Of a stretch of DNA of 64,000 nucleotides, positions 54,204 through 62,543 are shown one piece after another. Below the pieces are notes generated by a model that ran no database searches, was not told where the DNA came from, and saw only the letters and a program-made list of their open reading frames with translations. The translations under genes and the position numbers were made by a program. Origin of the DNA: Pseudomonas sp. BN102 (GTDB lineage Bacteria > Pseudomonadota > Gammaproteobacteria > Pseudomonadales > Pseudomonadaceae); assembly GCF_029871245.1 (NCBI RefSeq), contig NZ_SSON01000065.1, positions 62,001 to 126,000 of the forward strand. Direction: 5' to 3'. The number at the start of each line of letters is the position of its first letter. Position 1 is the stretch's first letter.

Positions 54204-54652
54204 CAGGCTTTCAGCGCCGCGATGAAGCTGGCCAGCCAGGGCTCGGCATCGAGTTCCGGGGTGACGGTTTCGCTGGCGTCCAGGCGCAGCATCTCCACTA
54301 CCTCGCGCAGGCCGAGTTCGGCATAGAGTTCGCGAATCAGCTCGCCGCCGCCGCAGTACACGTCATAGCTGGAATCCCCCAGGGCCAGCACGGCGCCAGG
54401 GCGGCCGCGCCAATCGGGCAGGCGGTCGCGCAGCTCGGAATAGAGCGGCAGCAGGTTGTCGGGCAATTCGCCCATGCCGGTGGTAGCGGTGACGGTCAGC
54501 AGCGCTTCGGGGTCGAAGGCGATGAGCTCATCCAGGCTCACCCGTTGCAGGTAATGGGCGTCCAGGCCGGCGGCCTTGAGCAGCTTTTCCGCGTGACGGG
54601 CGACTTCTTCGGCGGTGCCGTAGACCGAGCCGGACAGGATGGCGACTTTCAT
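54203..54652 (-). CDS. Flavodoxin (MioC-like)
   Basis: 149 residues. The FMN phosphate loop reads SGSVYGTAEEVA (about 7-18), followed by TATTGMGELPDN and ALGDSSYDVYCGGG typical of flavodoxins. An electron carrier of the cytoplasm; partner unknown. It is divergent from the LOV gene with 100 bases between, and in PAO1 a flavodoxin also sits near folE. Confidence 0.92.
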   Translation of the reverse strand: MKVAILSGSVYGTAEEVARHAEKLLKAAGLDAHYLQRVSLDELIAFDPEALLTVTATTGMGELPDNLLPLYSELRDRLPDWRGRPGAVLALGDSSYDVYCGGGELIRELYAELGLREVVEMLRLDASETVTPELDAEPWLASFIAALKA

Positions 54653-54754
54653 GGTGACTCCGATTCTGGAACGAAATGCCGCGCATTATGCCGCAACTGG
54701 CAAGGCCGGCATGATGCCTTAGACTGCAACGGTCGGACCGCAAGAGCCCCCGCC

Positions 54755-55201
54755 ATGATCAATGCCAAGCTGCTGCAACTGGTGATAGACGCCTCCAACG
54801 ACGGCATCGTGGTCGCCGAACAGGAGGGCGAGGACAATATCCTCATCTATGCCAATGCCGCCTTCGAACGCCTCACCGGTTATCCCCGCGACGAGATCCT
54901 CTACCAGGATTGCCGCTTCCTCCAGGGCGAGGACCGCAACCAGCTGGGCCTCGCCGCGATCCGCCAGGCGCTCCGCAATCGCCAGCCGTGTCGGCAGATC
55001 CTGCGCAACTACCGCAAGGACGGCAGCGCCTTCTGGAACGAGCTGTCGATTACCCCGGCGTTCAACGAGTCCGACCAGCTCACCTACTTCATCGGCATTC
55101 AGAAGGACGTGACCGAACAGGTGGAGGCCCGCCAGCGGGTGCGCGAACTGGAGGCTGAACTGGCCAGCCTCAAGGCCGAGCTGGCCGAACTCAAGAGCTG
55201 A
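54755..55201 (+). CDS. Short LOV blue-light photoreceptor (PpSB1-LOV type)
   Basis: 148 residues: a LOV domain (about 15-118) with N- and C-terminal helices and no output domain. The FMN-adduct Cys is C53 in QDCRFLQ (Asp for the usual Asn), N85, N95 and Q116 are at the flavin-contact positions, and KDGSAFWNELSI is intact. All positions coincide with P. putida PpSB1-LOV as I recall it. The C-terminus (ARQRVRELEAELASLKAEL) is a coiled-coil helix for dimerisation. At the phosphate-side arginines R61 is kept but position 66 is Leu. ATG 54755 is chosen by homology; no strong ribosome binding site. Next to a LitR-type MerR regulator. Confidence 0.93.
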   Translation: MINAKLLQLVIDASNDGIVVAEQEGEDNILIYANAAFERLTGYPRDEILYQDCRFLQGEDRNQLGLAAIRQALRNRQPCRQILRNYRKDGSAFWNELSITPAFNESDQLTYFIGIQKDVTEQVEARQRVRELEAELASLKAELAELKS

Positions 55202-55238
55202 GGGACCTGGCCTACAAGATGCACCGCCCTGCGATGGC

Positions 55239-56186
55239 TCAGGTATCCAGGTGACCGGCGAGGAACTGCCGCAGGCGCCGCTGCATCAACCGCCCTTCGC
55301 TGCCCAGGCAGGCCACCGGGGTACCGTCGAGGTCCTCGCCCATGAGGTCGGCCGTTTCTCCGGCCAGGGCCAGGGGGCAATCCAGGCCCAGGGCCAGGCG
55401 GCTGAGCTGGCGGCCGAGGTCGTCAGCCGGCGGGTGATTGGAGAAGAGCACCAGCGCCTGGGGCTGCAGCTTGCCGCAGACCAGCGTCAGTTCTTCCAGG
55501 GGCTGGCCGAGGCCAAGCACGCTGACCGCCACTTCACTGCTGCCCAGCAACAGGCCGGCCACCAGCAACTCGAGTTCACGGCCCTGGCCGGGCAAGGGCG
55601 CCAGGATCACCCGTTCCTGCTGGCCGCAACGAGCCAGTTGCAGGCGCTGCAGGACGCGGGCGCGGAGGAAGCTGTCGAAGAATACCCATTCGCTGCCGCG
55701 ACCGAATTCGTCCTGGCGCAGCAGCAGCTCCTGCCACACCGGCATCAGCACATCGGCGAACACCACATGCACGGGGTAACTGGAGAACACCTGGCCGTAG
55801 ACCCGCTCCAGCCCGGATTCGTCCAGGGCGCTCACGGCGTTGCGCACCTGGGTGCGCCACTCGCTCCATTCCCCGGCCACCACCTCCTGGTAGACCGGCG
55901 TCAACGGCGTCTTGGCCGCATTGCTGCGTGCCAGGAGCTTGCCCACCTTGCTCACCGATACACCGCGCTCGATCCAGGCCAGGATGCTGCGCACCGACTC
56001 GACATCGGCGAGGGAATAGAGCCGGTGGCCGCTGTCGGTGCGGGTAGGCTGGATCAGACCGTAACGCCGCTCCCAGGCCCGCAGGGTGACCGGATTGACG
56101 CCGGTCAGGCGCGAGACTTCGCGGATGGGGAAGAGCTCTTCCCTTTTCAGGGCGCCGGAAGCGGGGGATGCACCGGGTTCGGTCAT
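55239..56186 (-). CDS. MerR-family regulator of class II LitR/PplR type
   Basis: 315 residues. N-terminal MerR helix-turn-helix (about 20-90; FPIREVSRLTGVNPVTLRAW, ERRYGLIQPTRTDSGHRLYS) and a C-terminal B12-binding-like fold (about 100-310; VFADVLMPVWQELLLRQDEF, LAPLPGQGRELELLVAGLLL, CPLALAGETADLMGE). The cobalamin-ligand motif of CarH/LitR (ExHxxG) is missing; GRELELL stands there. Such class II LitR proteins (P. putida PplR) respond to light through a partner short LOV protein, which is encoded next door in convergent orientation. Divergent from the ABM gene. Confidence 0.88.
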   Translation of the reverse strand: MTEPGASPASGALKREELFPIREVSRLTGVNPVTLRAWERRYGLIQPTRTDSGHRLYSLADVESVRSILAWIERGVSVSKVGKLLARSNAAKTPLTPVYQEVVAGEWSEWRTQVRNAVSALDESGLERVYGQVFSSYPVHVVFADVLMPVWQELLLRQDEFGRGSEWVFFDSFLRARVLQRLQLARCGQQERVILAPLPGQGRELELLVAGLLLGSSEVAVSVLGLGQPLEELTLVCGKLQPQALVLFSNHPPADDLGRQLSRLALGLDCPLALAGETADLMGEDLDGTPVACLGSEGRLMQRRLRQFLAGHLDT

Positions 56187-56217
56187 GGTGGGAAATCGTC
56201 AGGGGAAATATTCACGC

Positions 56218-56245
56218 AGTTTAAACCTAGTTCCGGGGAATCCAA
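56218..56245 (-). promoter_or_regulatory. Possible promoter of the LitR-like gene
   Basis: Minus-strand TTGGAT (56245-56240), 16-base spacer and TAAACT (56223-56218), overlapping a GTTTAAAC palindrome at 56219-56226. Only partial match to sigma-70 consensus. Confidence 0.3.
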
Positions 56246-56410
56246 TTGGCCGGCAGGCGCGGCGCGACCCGGCGGTCATCCTTACCGCTGGCGCTTTGCG
56301 GAAAAAACGGAATAATCCTTGCCTCTTTTTTCACCGCAGCCCATCACCCCGGCGCTGCGTGATGCGCACCGCCCTACCCGGGTGGTCGCCCGGTTGCGAG
56401 GAGATACACG

Positions 56411-56980
56411 ATGTCTGCCGATCCCGTCACCCTGATGGTGGCCCGCCGCGTGGCGCGCGAGCGCTACCACGACTTCATGGCCTGGCTGCGTGAAGGCGAG
56501 CAACTGGCCGCCGACTTCCCCGGCTATCTCGGCTCCGGCGTGCTGGCGCCACCGCCGGATGACGACGAATTCCAGATGATCTTCCGCTTCGCCGACGAGC
56601 CGACCATGGCCGCCTGGGAGCACTCCGCCTCGCGTCGTGCCTGGCTCGACCGTGGCCGCGGGCTGTTCGAGCAGCCCCACGAGCATCGCGCCCTGGGGCT
56701 GGACGCCTGGTTCGGCAAGGCGGAATCGCGGCCGCCGCGCTGGAAGCAGAGCGTGGCCATCTGGCTGGCCTTCTTCCCGGTGTCGCTGGCCTTCAACCTG
56801 CTGTTCGGTGGCTGGCTGGGCGACCTGCCGCTCGCGCTGCGGATCTTCCTCAGCACCCTGGCGCTGACGCCGCTGATGACCTACTGGTTCATCCCGCTCT
56901 CCACTCGCCTGCTCGCTCCCTGGCTGCAAGGCGGCCGCCCTGCCCTCGACCGCGGCGAAGCGGCGGCACAACCGCACTGA
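56411..56980 (+). CDS. Antibiotic biosynthesis monooxygenase-domain membrane protein
   Basis: 189 residues. An ABM ferredoxin-like domain (about 1-100; VTLMVARRVARERYHDFMAW, DFPGYLGSGVLAPP, MIFRFADEPTMAAWEHS) is joined to two C-terminal membrane helices (AIWLAFFPVSLAFNLLFGG, FLSTLALTPLMTYWFI). GAGGAG lies before the ATG. ABM domains are cofactor-free oxygenases or simple ligand-binding folds; role unknown. Divergent from the LitR-like gene and so possibly controlled by it. Confidence 0.85.
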   Translation: MSADPVTLMVARRVARERYHDFMAWLREGEQLAADFPGYLGSGVLAPPPDDDEFQMIFRFADEPTMAAWEHSASRRAWLDRGRGLFEQPHEHRALGLDAWFGKAESRPPRWKQSVAIWLAFFPVSLAFNLLFGGWLGDLPLALRIFLSTLALTPLMTYWFIPLSTRLLAPWLQGGRPALDRGEAAAQPH

Positions 56981-57011
56981 GGGCACCCTGTTCGAGGCGC
57001 GTCCCGCGGAT

Positions 57012-57038
57012 TTGTACATGTCCCACCCCTGGTATAAC
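57012..57038 (+). promoter_or_regulatory. Promoter of the folM operon with TGTACA palindrome
   Basis: Extended -10 TGGTATAAC (57030-57038) with TTGTAC at the -35 side (57012-57017; spacer 15 bases). TGTACA at 57013-57018 is a palindrome; a second TGTACATG is found at 57098-57105 over the start codon. The element shows that folM need not depend on the ABM promoter. Confidence 0.5.
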
Positions 57039-57102
57039 GTGGTGCAGATTCGGCCTGCACCACCTTTTTCGCCGGCCCCACTCCTCAGACTTCGAGGTGT
57101 AC

Positions 57103-57813
57103 ATGAGCCGACCCGCCGCCCCCATCCTGATCACCGGCGCCAGCCAACGCGTCGGCCTGCACTGCGCCGAACGCCTGCTGGACGATGGCCAGCCGGTGAT
57201 CATCAGCTACCGCAACGAACGCGACAGCGTGCAGCACCTGCGCGAACGAGGCGCCCTGGCGCTGCAGGCGGACTTCTCGAGCGAAGCCGGTATCCTCGCC
57301 TTCATCGATGAACTCAAGGGCTGCACCGACAGCCTGCGGGCGATCGTCCACAACGCCTCGGACTGGCTGACCGAAACCCCTGGGCACGAAGCCGAGACCT
57401 TCAAGCGCATGTTCAGCGTGCACATGCTGGCGCCCTACCTGATCAACCTGCACTGCGAGGACCTGCTGCGCCGCAGCAGCCCGGCGGATATCGTCCACCT
57501 CAGCGACGACGTGGCGCGCAGGGGCAGCGAGAAGCGCATCGCCTACTGCGCCAGCAAGGCCGGGCTGGACAACCTGACCCTGTCGTTCGCTGCGCGCTTC
57601 GCCCCGCACATCAAGGTCAACTGCATCGCCCCGGCGCTGGTGATGTTCAACGAGGGCGACGATGAGACCTATCGCAAGAAGACCCTGGCCAAGTCAGCGC
57701 TGGGCATCGAGCCCGGCCCGCAGGTGGTCTACCAGGGACTGCGCTACCTGCTGGACAACCCCTACGTCACCGGAACGACGCTCATCCTGAACGGCGGCCG
57801 CCACCTCAAGTGA
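57103..57813 (+). CDS. folM: Dihydromonapterin/dihydrofolate reductase FolM
   Basis: 236 residues, SDR family. The cofactor site reads TGASQRVG (about 11-18), the FolM variant of TGxxxGxG, with IVHNASDW and Tyr-Lys (YCASKAG). FolM reduces dihydromonapterin to tetrahydromonapterin, the cofactor of pseudomonad phenylalanine hydroxylase. ATG 57103 with GAGG five bases upstream is chosen over GTG 57097. First gene of folM-folE-folX. Confidence 0.92.
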   Translation: MSRPAAPILITGASQRVGLHCAERLLDDGQPVIISYRNERDSVQHLRERGALALQADFSSEAGILAFIDELKGCTDSLRAIVHNASDWLTETPGHEAETFKRMFSVHMLAPYLINLHCEDLLRRSSPADIVHLSDDVARRGSEKRIAYCASKAGLDNLTLSFAARFAPHIKVNCIAPALVMFNEGDDETYRKKTLAKSALGIEPGPQVVYQGLRYLLDNPYVTGTTLILNGGRHLK

Positions 57814-57835
57814 AGCGATCGCAAGGACTTCGACC

Positions 57836-58396
57836 ATGAACGACGAGCTGAGCCGGAATTATCGGGCGATTCTCCTGGGCCTGGGCGAGGATCCGGACCG
57901 CGAGGGCCTGCGCGAGACCCCCAAGCGCGCCGCCAAGGCCATGCGCTACCTCTGTCATGGCTACGCGCAGAGCCTGGAGGAGATCGTCAATGGCGCCCTG
58001 TTCGACTCGGACAACGACGAAATGGTGATGGTCAAGGACATCGAGCTCTATTCCCTCTGCGAACACCATCTGTTGCCCTTCATCGGCAAGGCCCATGTAG
58101 CGTACATTCCCACCGGCAAGGTGCTGGGGCTGTCGAAGATCGCGCGCATCGTCGACATGTTTGCGCGGCGGCTGCAGATCCAGGAGAACCTCACCCGCGA
58201 GATCGCCGACGCGGTGCAGCGGGTGACCGACGCCGCCGGCGTGGCGGTGGTGATCGAAGCCCAGCACATGTGCATGATGATGCGCGGCGTGGAGAAGCAG
58301 AACTCGGTGATGAGCACCTCGGTGATGCTCGGGGCCTTCAGGGAATCCCAGAACACCCGCCACGAATTCCTGAAACTGATCAAGCGGAGCAATTAG
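57836..58396 (+). CDS. folE: GTP cyclohydrolase I
   Basis: 186 residues. Zinc ligands C75 and H78 ([10 protein letters not shown]) and C146 ([11 protein letters not shown]) are present, as is [17 protein letters not shown]. It converts GTP to 7,8-dihydroneopterin triphosphate, the first step of pterin and folate synthesis. It lies between folM and folX, 22 and 3 bases apart, so this copy serves monapterin synthesis (PAO1 folE1). Confidence 0.97.
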   Translation: MNDELSRNYRAILLGLGEDPDREGLRETPKRAAKAMRYLCHGYAQSLEEIVNGALFDSDNDEMVMVKDIELYSLCEHHLLPFIGKAHVAYIPTGKVLGLSKIARIVDMFARRLQIQENLTREIADAVQRVTDAAGVAVVIEAQHMCMMMRGVEKQNSVMSTSVMLGAFRESQNTRHEFLKLIKRSN

Positions 58397-58399
58397 ACA

Positions 58400-58771
58400 A
58401 TGCCGCGACTGGAACCCGGAATGGCGCGTATCCGCGTCAAGGACCTGCGCCTGCGCACCTTCATCGGCATCAAGGAGGAGGAGATCCTCAACAAGCAGGA
58501 TGTGCTGATCAACCTCACCATCCTCTACCCGGCCGAGGAAGCGGTGCAGGGCAACGACATCGAACAGGCGCTGAACTACCGCACCATCACCAAGGCGATC
58601 ATCCAGCACGTCGAAGAGAACCGCTTCGCCCTGTTGGAGCGCCTGACCCAGGAAATCCTCGACCTGGTCATGGCCAACCCCAGCGTGCGCTACGCCGAGG
58701 TGGAAGTGGACAAACCCCACGCGCTGCGCTTCGCCGAGTCGGTGTCCATCACCCTCGCCAGCCATCGCTGA
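58400..58771 (+). CDS. folX: Dihydroneopterin triphosphate 2'-epimerase
   Basis: 123 residues of the FolB/FolX family. [20 protein letters not shown] at the start and the [11 protein letters not shown] block are typical of FolX rather than FolB. It epimerises dihydroneopterin triphosphate to dihydromonapterin triphosphate. Last gene of the fol operon. Confidence 0.95.
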   Translation: MPRLEPGMARIRVKDLRLRTFIGIKEEEILNKQDVLINLTILYPAEEAVQGNDIEQALNYRTITKAIIQHVEENRFALLERLTQEILDLVMANPSVRYAEVEVDKPHALRFAESVSITLASHR

Positions 58772-58867
58772 AAGCCTGTACAGGATATCGCGAGCCATTT
58801 GCCGGAGCCGAGAAGGGCTCTTATCATCCCGGCCACTTCCTCCCGCAAGCCCCAGGAGAATCCTGCC

Positions 58868-59161
58868 ATGACCGAGCAAGAACGCCTCGAACTCGAAGCC
58901 GCCGCTTTCCGCAGTCTGGTGCAACACCTGCGTAGCCGCCCCGATGTGCAGAACATCGACCTGATGAACCTTGCCGGCTTCTGCCGCAACTGCCTGTCCA
59001 AATGGTACAAGGCCGCCGCCGACGACCTCGGCCTGGACGTCACCCCCGACCAGGCACGCGAAGAGATCTACGGCATGCCCTACGCCGACTGGAAGGCCAA
59101 GTACCAGAAAGAAGCCAGCGCCAGCCAACAAGCGGCCTTCAACAAAGCGAACAAAGAATGA
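58868..59161 (+). CDS. DUF1244 domain protein
   Basis: 97 residues, mostly helical. RSLVQHLRSRPDVQNIDLMN, AGFCRNCLSKW and YGMPYADWKAKYQ are the family signature. CAGGAG precedes the ATG. The stop overlaps the next ATG (ATGA), so it is coupled with the HopJ-like gene. Function unknown. Confidence 0.92.
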   Translation: MTEQERLELEAAAFRSLVQHLRSRPDVQNIDLMNLAGFCRNCLSKWYKAAADDLGLDVTPDQAREEIYGMPYADWKAKYQKEASASQQAAFNKANKE

Positions 59162-59499
59162 GCGACCTGAACGACTTCCGCGCCCGCCTGCACAGCGACC
59201 AGCACGTCTTTGCCGAAACCCTCGATTTCATCGCTCGGGGTTACGACTACCAGCAGAGCGCCTTTACCAACGGCAACGTCGAGAACGCCGCCGGGCAGAA
59301 CGAAGGCTCCTGCAAGACCCTCGGCCTGGCACTGCTGGAAGGCTTCAGCCTCGAGGAGACCCTGCTGGCCTTCGGCGAGCACTACCGTGCCGTGCTGGCC
59401 ACCCCGGACGGCAATGACCACGGCAATATTCGCGCCCTGATGAGCACCGGCCTCGCCGGCGTGCGCTTCGAGCACCAGCCGCTGCAACGCAAGGCCTGA
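59158..59499 (+). CDS. HopJ-family protein
   Basis: 113 residues with DFIARGYDYQQSAFTNG and EGSCKTLGLALLEGFSLEET, as in the HopJ type III effector family. Most bacteria with this gene have no type III link, and here it is coupled to DUF1244, so a housekeeping role is more likely. Terminator follows. Confidence 0.9.
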   Translation: MSDLNDFRARLHSDQHVFAETLDFIARGYDYQQSAFTNGNVENAAGQNEGSCKTLGLALLEGFSLEETLLAFGEHYRAVLATPDGNDHGNIRALMSTGLAGVRFEHQPLQRKA

Positions 59500-59508
59500 C
59501 CCCGCCCC

Positions 59509-59531
59509 ACCGCCCCGTCGGGGCGGTTTCC
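59509..59531 (+). terminator. Rho-independent terminator after the HopJ gene
   Basis: ACCGCCCC-GTC-GGGGCGGTTTCC, a strong hairpin with short T-run. Confidence 0.8.
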
Positions 59532-59642
59532 TTGCGCTTTGGCTTCCGTTTTCTGTCAGCAATATCTGACAGCCTTTTCCCACGCAAACACGTATTCTTC
59601 GCAACTGTCAGCTATTTAGGCGGTACGAAGCAGCCCATTGCC

Positions 59643-59740
59643 TGTACGGGCGAATTCATTCGCCAAGCAGGCCGAAGGCCTGCCCTGCAGAGTCCGTGGG
59701 GGCCGCGTTGCGACCCTTGGCGAATGAATTCACCCCTACA
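59643..59740. repeat. R1 palindromic repeat, full copy
   Basis: TGTACGGGCGAATTCATTCG at the left and CGAATGAATTCACCCCTACA at the right. A further R1 fragment (GTAGCGAATTCATTCGC) lies at 60402-60418. Confidence 0.83.
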
Positions 59741-59783
59741 AGAGCGCTACACCCAGCCACTGCCCCTCTCCCGGAGCGCACGG

Positions 59784-60371
59784 ATGCAGCAAACCCTCGT
59801 GTGGAAACCGCTGACCACGCCCGGAGTCGAGAGCCTGCGGCTCTCCATGGACGAACAGGGCATTCACGCCAGCAGCCACCTGATCCAGAATCGCAACGGC
59901 CAGAGCATCGCCGCCACCTATGTGCTGGACAGCGATCCGCGCTGGCGCTTCCGCCACCTCTGGCTGAAGGTCGAGAACCACGGCCAGCGGAGCCTGCGCC
60001 TGGACCGCGACGTCCGCGGGCGCTGGTTCCTCGATGGTCAACACCGCCGTGACCTGGACGACTGCCAGCTGGTGATGCTCTCGGCCACCCCCTTCACCCA
60101 TACCCCGGCACTGCAACGCTGTGCCCTGGAGATAGGCCAGAGCGAGCAGCTGCGGGTCGCCTACGTCGACCTGCCGAGCCTGCGGGTCGACGCCCGCCTG
60201 CTGCGCTACCAGTGCCTGCGCCAGCACCGCCAGCACACCCTCTATCGCTGCGAGGCGGAAGGTCGCAAGCCGATCGAGCTGACCGTGGACCGCCAATCCC
60301 TGTTGCTGGAAGCCCACGGGCTGTACCAGCGCATGAGCGCCCGCACCCTGTCGCTCAATGCCTGGGTGTAG
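59784..60371 (+). CDS. Putative glycolipid-binding protein (DUF1089)
   Basis: 195 residues from ATG 59784 with GGAG eight bases upstream. GVESLRLSMDEQGIHASSHL, YVLDSDPRWRFRHLWLKVE and RGRWFLDGQHRRDLDDCQ are typical of DUF1089 (putative glycolipid-binding; spiral beta-roll). Function unproven. Longer upstream frame through the repeat is rejected. Confidence 0.9.
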   Translation: MQQTLVWKPLTTPGVESLRLSMDEQGIHASSHLIQNRNGQSIAATYVLDSDPRWRFRHLWLKVENHGQRSLRLDRDVRGRWFLDGQHRRDLDDCQLVMLSATPFTHTPALQRCALEIGQSEQLRVAYVDLPSLRVDARLLRYQCLRQHRQHTLYRCEAEGRKPIELTVDRQSLLLEAHGLYQRMSARTLSLNAWV

Positions 60372-60434
60372 GCACGGTTTCCTACGAAGAACCCCATCCC
60401 CGTAGCGAATTCATTCGCGATCCGCCCCCAAAGG

Positions 60435-60460
60435 AAAAGCCCCGCAAGTGCGGGGCTTTT
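60435..60460. terminator. Bidirectional terminator between DUF1089 and trxB genes
   Basis: AAAAGCCCCGC-AAGT-GCGGGGCTTTT, a perfect 11-base-arm hairpin with T- and A-runs on both sides; it serves both convergent genes. Confidence 0.92.
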
Positions 60461-60477
60461 CTTTCAAAGGACGCTGC

Positions 60478-61530
<1,053 letters not shown>

Positions 61531-61561
61531 TCAGGAATGGGCGCAAGGTAACTGAGGGCCC

Positions 61562-61587
61562 TTGATAGCGGAAATACCCGCTATCAA
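61562..61587. promoter_or_regulatory. Perfect inverted repeat between trxB and cysZ
   Basis: TTGATAGCGG-AAATAC-CCGCTATCAA (ten-base arms). No T-run, so more likely an operator than a terminator. Lies in the divergent interval, about 125 bases from cysZ and 137 from trxB. Regulator unknown. Confidence 0.45.
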
Positions 61588-61712
61588 TCCCGGCCATAGG
61601 CGACACCTATTGGTAAAACGCCCACCAAATTTGTTCCGAGCCGTTTCCAGGCTTTCCACTCCGCCGGCAAAGCCGTTAAGGTCGGCGCGTTTGCAACCCT
61701 GGGGGACCACTC

Positions 61713-62465
61713 ATGCCTGCACCCGCTCTTACCGGACCGCAATACCTCGGCGAAGGACTGAAACTGGTCCTGAGCCCCGGACTGCGCCTGTTCGTCCTGC
61801 TGCCGCTGACCGTCAACCTGCTGCTGTTCGGCGCCCTGATCGGCTTCGCGGTGCAGGAATTCAGCGGCTGGGTCGACGCCTTCATGCCCAGCCTCCCCGA
61901 CTGGCTGAGCTTCCTCGAGTACATCCTCTGGCCGCTGTTCGTGCTGCTGGTTGTGGTACTGGTGTTCTTCAGCTTCACCATGCTGGCCAATATCATCGCC
62001 GCCCCCTTCAACGGCTTCCTCGCCGAGAAGGTGGAAGTGGTGGTACGTGGCCAGGACGACTTCCCGGCCTTCAGCTGGGCCGAGCTGATGGCCATGATCC
62101 CGCGCACGGTGGGCCGCGAGCTGCGCAAGCTGGCCTACTTCCTGCCGCGCGCCGGGGCCCTGTTGATTCTCTCTTTCATCCCGGTGGTCAACCTGGTGGC
62201 CGCGCCCCTGTGGATACTTTTCGGCATCTGGATGATGGCGGTGCAGTACATCGACTACCCGGCGGACAACCACAAGCTGGGCTGGAACGAGATGCTCGCC
62301 TGGCTGCGGGAGAAGCGCTGGCAGAGCCTGGGCTTCGGCGGCATCACCTACCTGGCGTTGATGATTCCCTTCGTCAACGTCCTGATGATGCCCGCCGCCG
62401 TGGCCGGGGCGACGCTGTTCTGGGTCCGCGAGGGTGGTGACCGACAACTCGCCCCCAGGGCCTGA
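61713..62465 (+). CDS. cysZ: Sulfate transporter CysZ
   Basis: 250 residues with four long hydrophobic segments and start [20 protein letters not shown]. Conserved [17 protein letters not shown] (about 91-107) and [16 protein letters not shown] are family signatures. CysZ imports sulfate across the inner membrane for cysteine synthesis. Divergent from trxB. Confidence 0.94.
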   Translation: MPAPALTGPQYLGEGLKLVLSPGLRLFVLLPLTVNLLLFGALIGFAVQEFSGWVDAFMPSLPDWLSFLEYILWPLFVLLVVVLVFFSFTMLANIIAAPFNGFLAEKVEVVVRGQDDFPAFSWAELMAMIPRTVGRELRKLAYFLPRAGALLILSFIPVVNLVAAPLWILFGIWMMAVQYIDYPADNHKLGWNEMLAWLREKRWQSLGFGGITYLALMIPFVNVLMMPAAVAGATLFWVREGGDRQLAPRA

Positions 62466-62481
62466 GTCACACTCCGGAGTC

Positions 62482-62512
62482 CGGTCACACAGACGTCATT
62501 CCACTGTCACAC
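62482..62512 (+). promoter_or_regulatory. Pho box with three 11-base repeats
   Basis: GTCA cores at 62484, 62495 and 62506, exactly 11 bases apart: CGGTCACACAG, ACGTCATTCCA, CTGTCACACGG. This matches the PhoB consensus CTGTCAT-N4-CTGTCAY (12 of 14 over the last two units). It lies directly upstream of the glycosyltransferase start. Confidence 0.75.
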
Positions 62513-62543
62513 GGGCTACATGGCCCGTGTCGACACTGGCGTC

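Noticed and set aside
53705..54754. A long in-frame extension of the LOV protein
   Set aside because: It lies antisense to the flavodoxin and DUF985 genes. The LOV homologue starts MINAKLLQ at 54755.
58868..59499. HopJ-like gene as evidence of a type III secretion effector
   Set aside because: No secretion genes, chaperone or hrp box nearby; the gene is coupled to DUF1244 and is widespread in non-pathogens.
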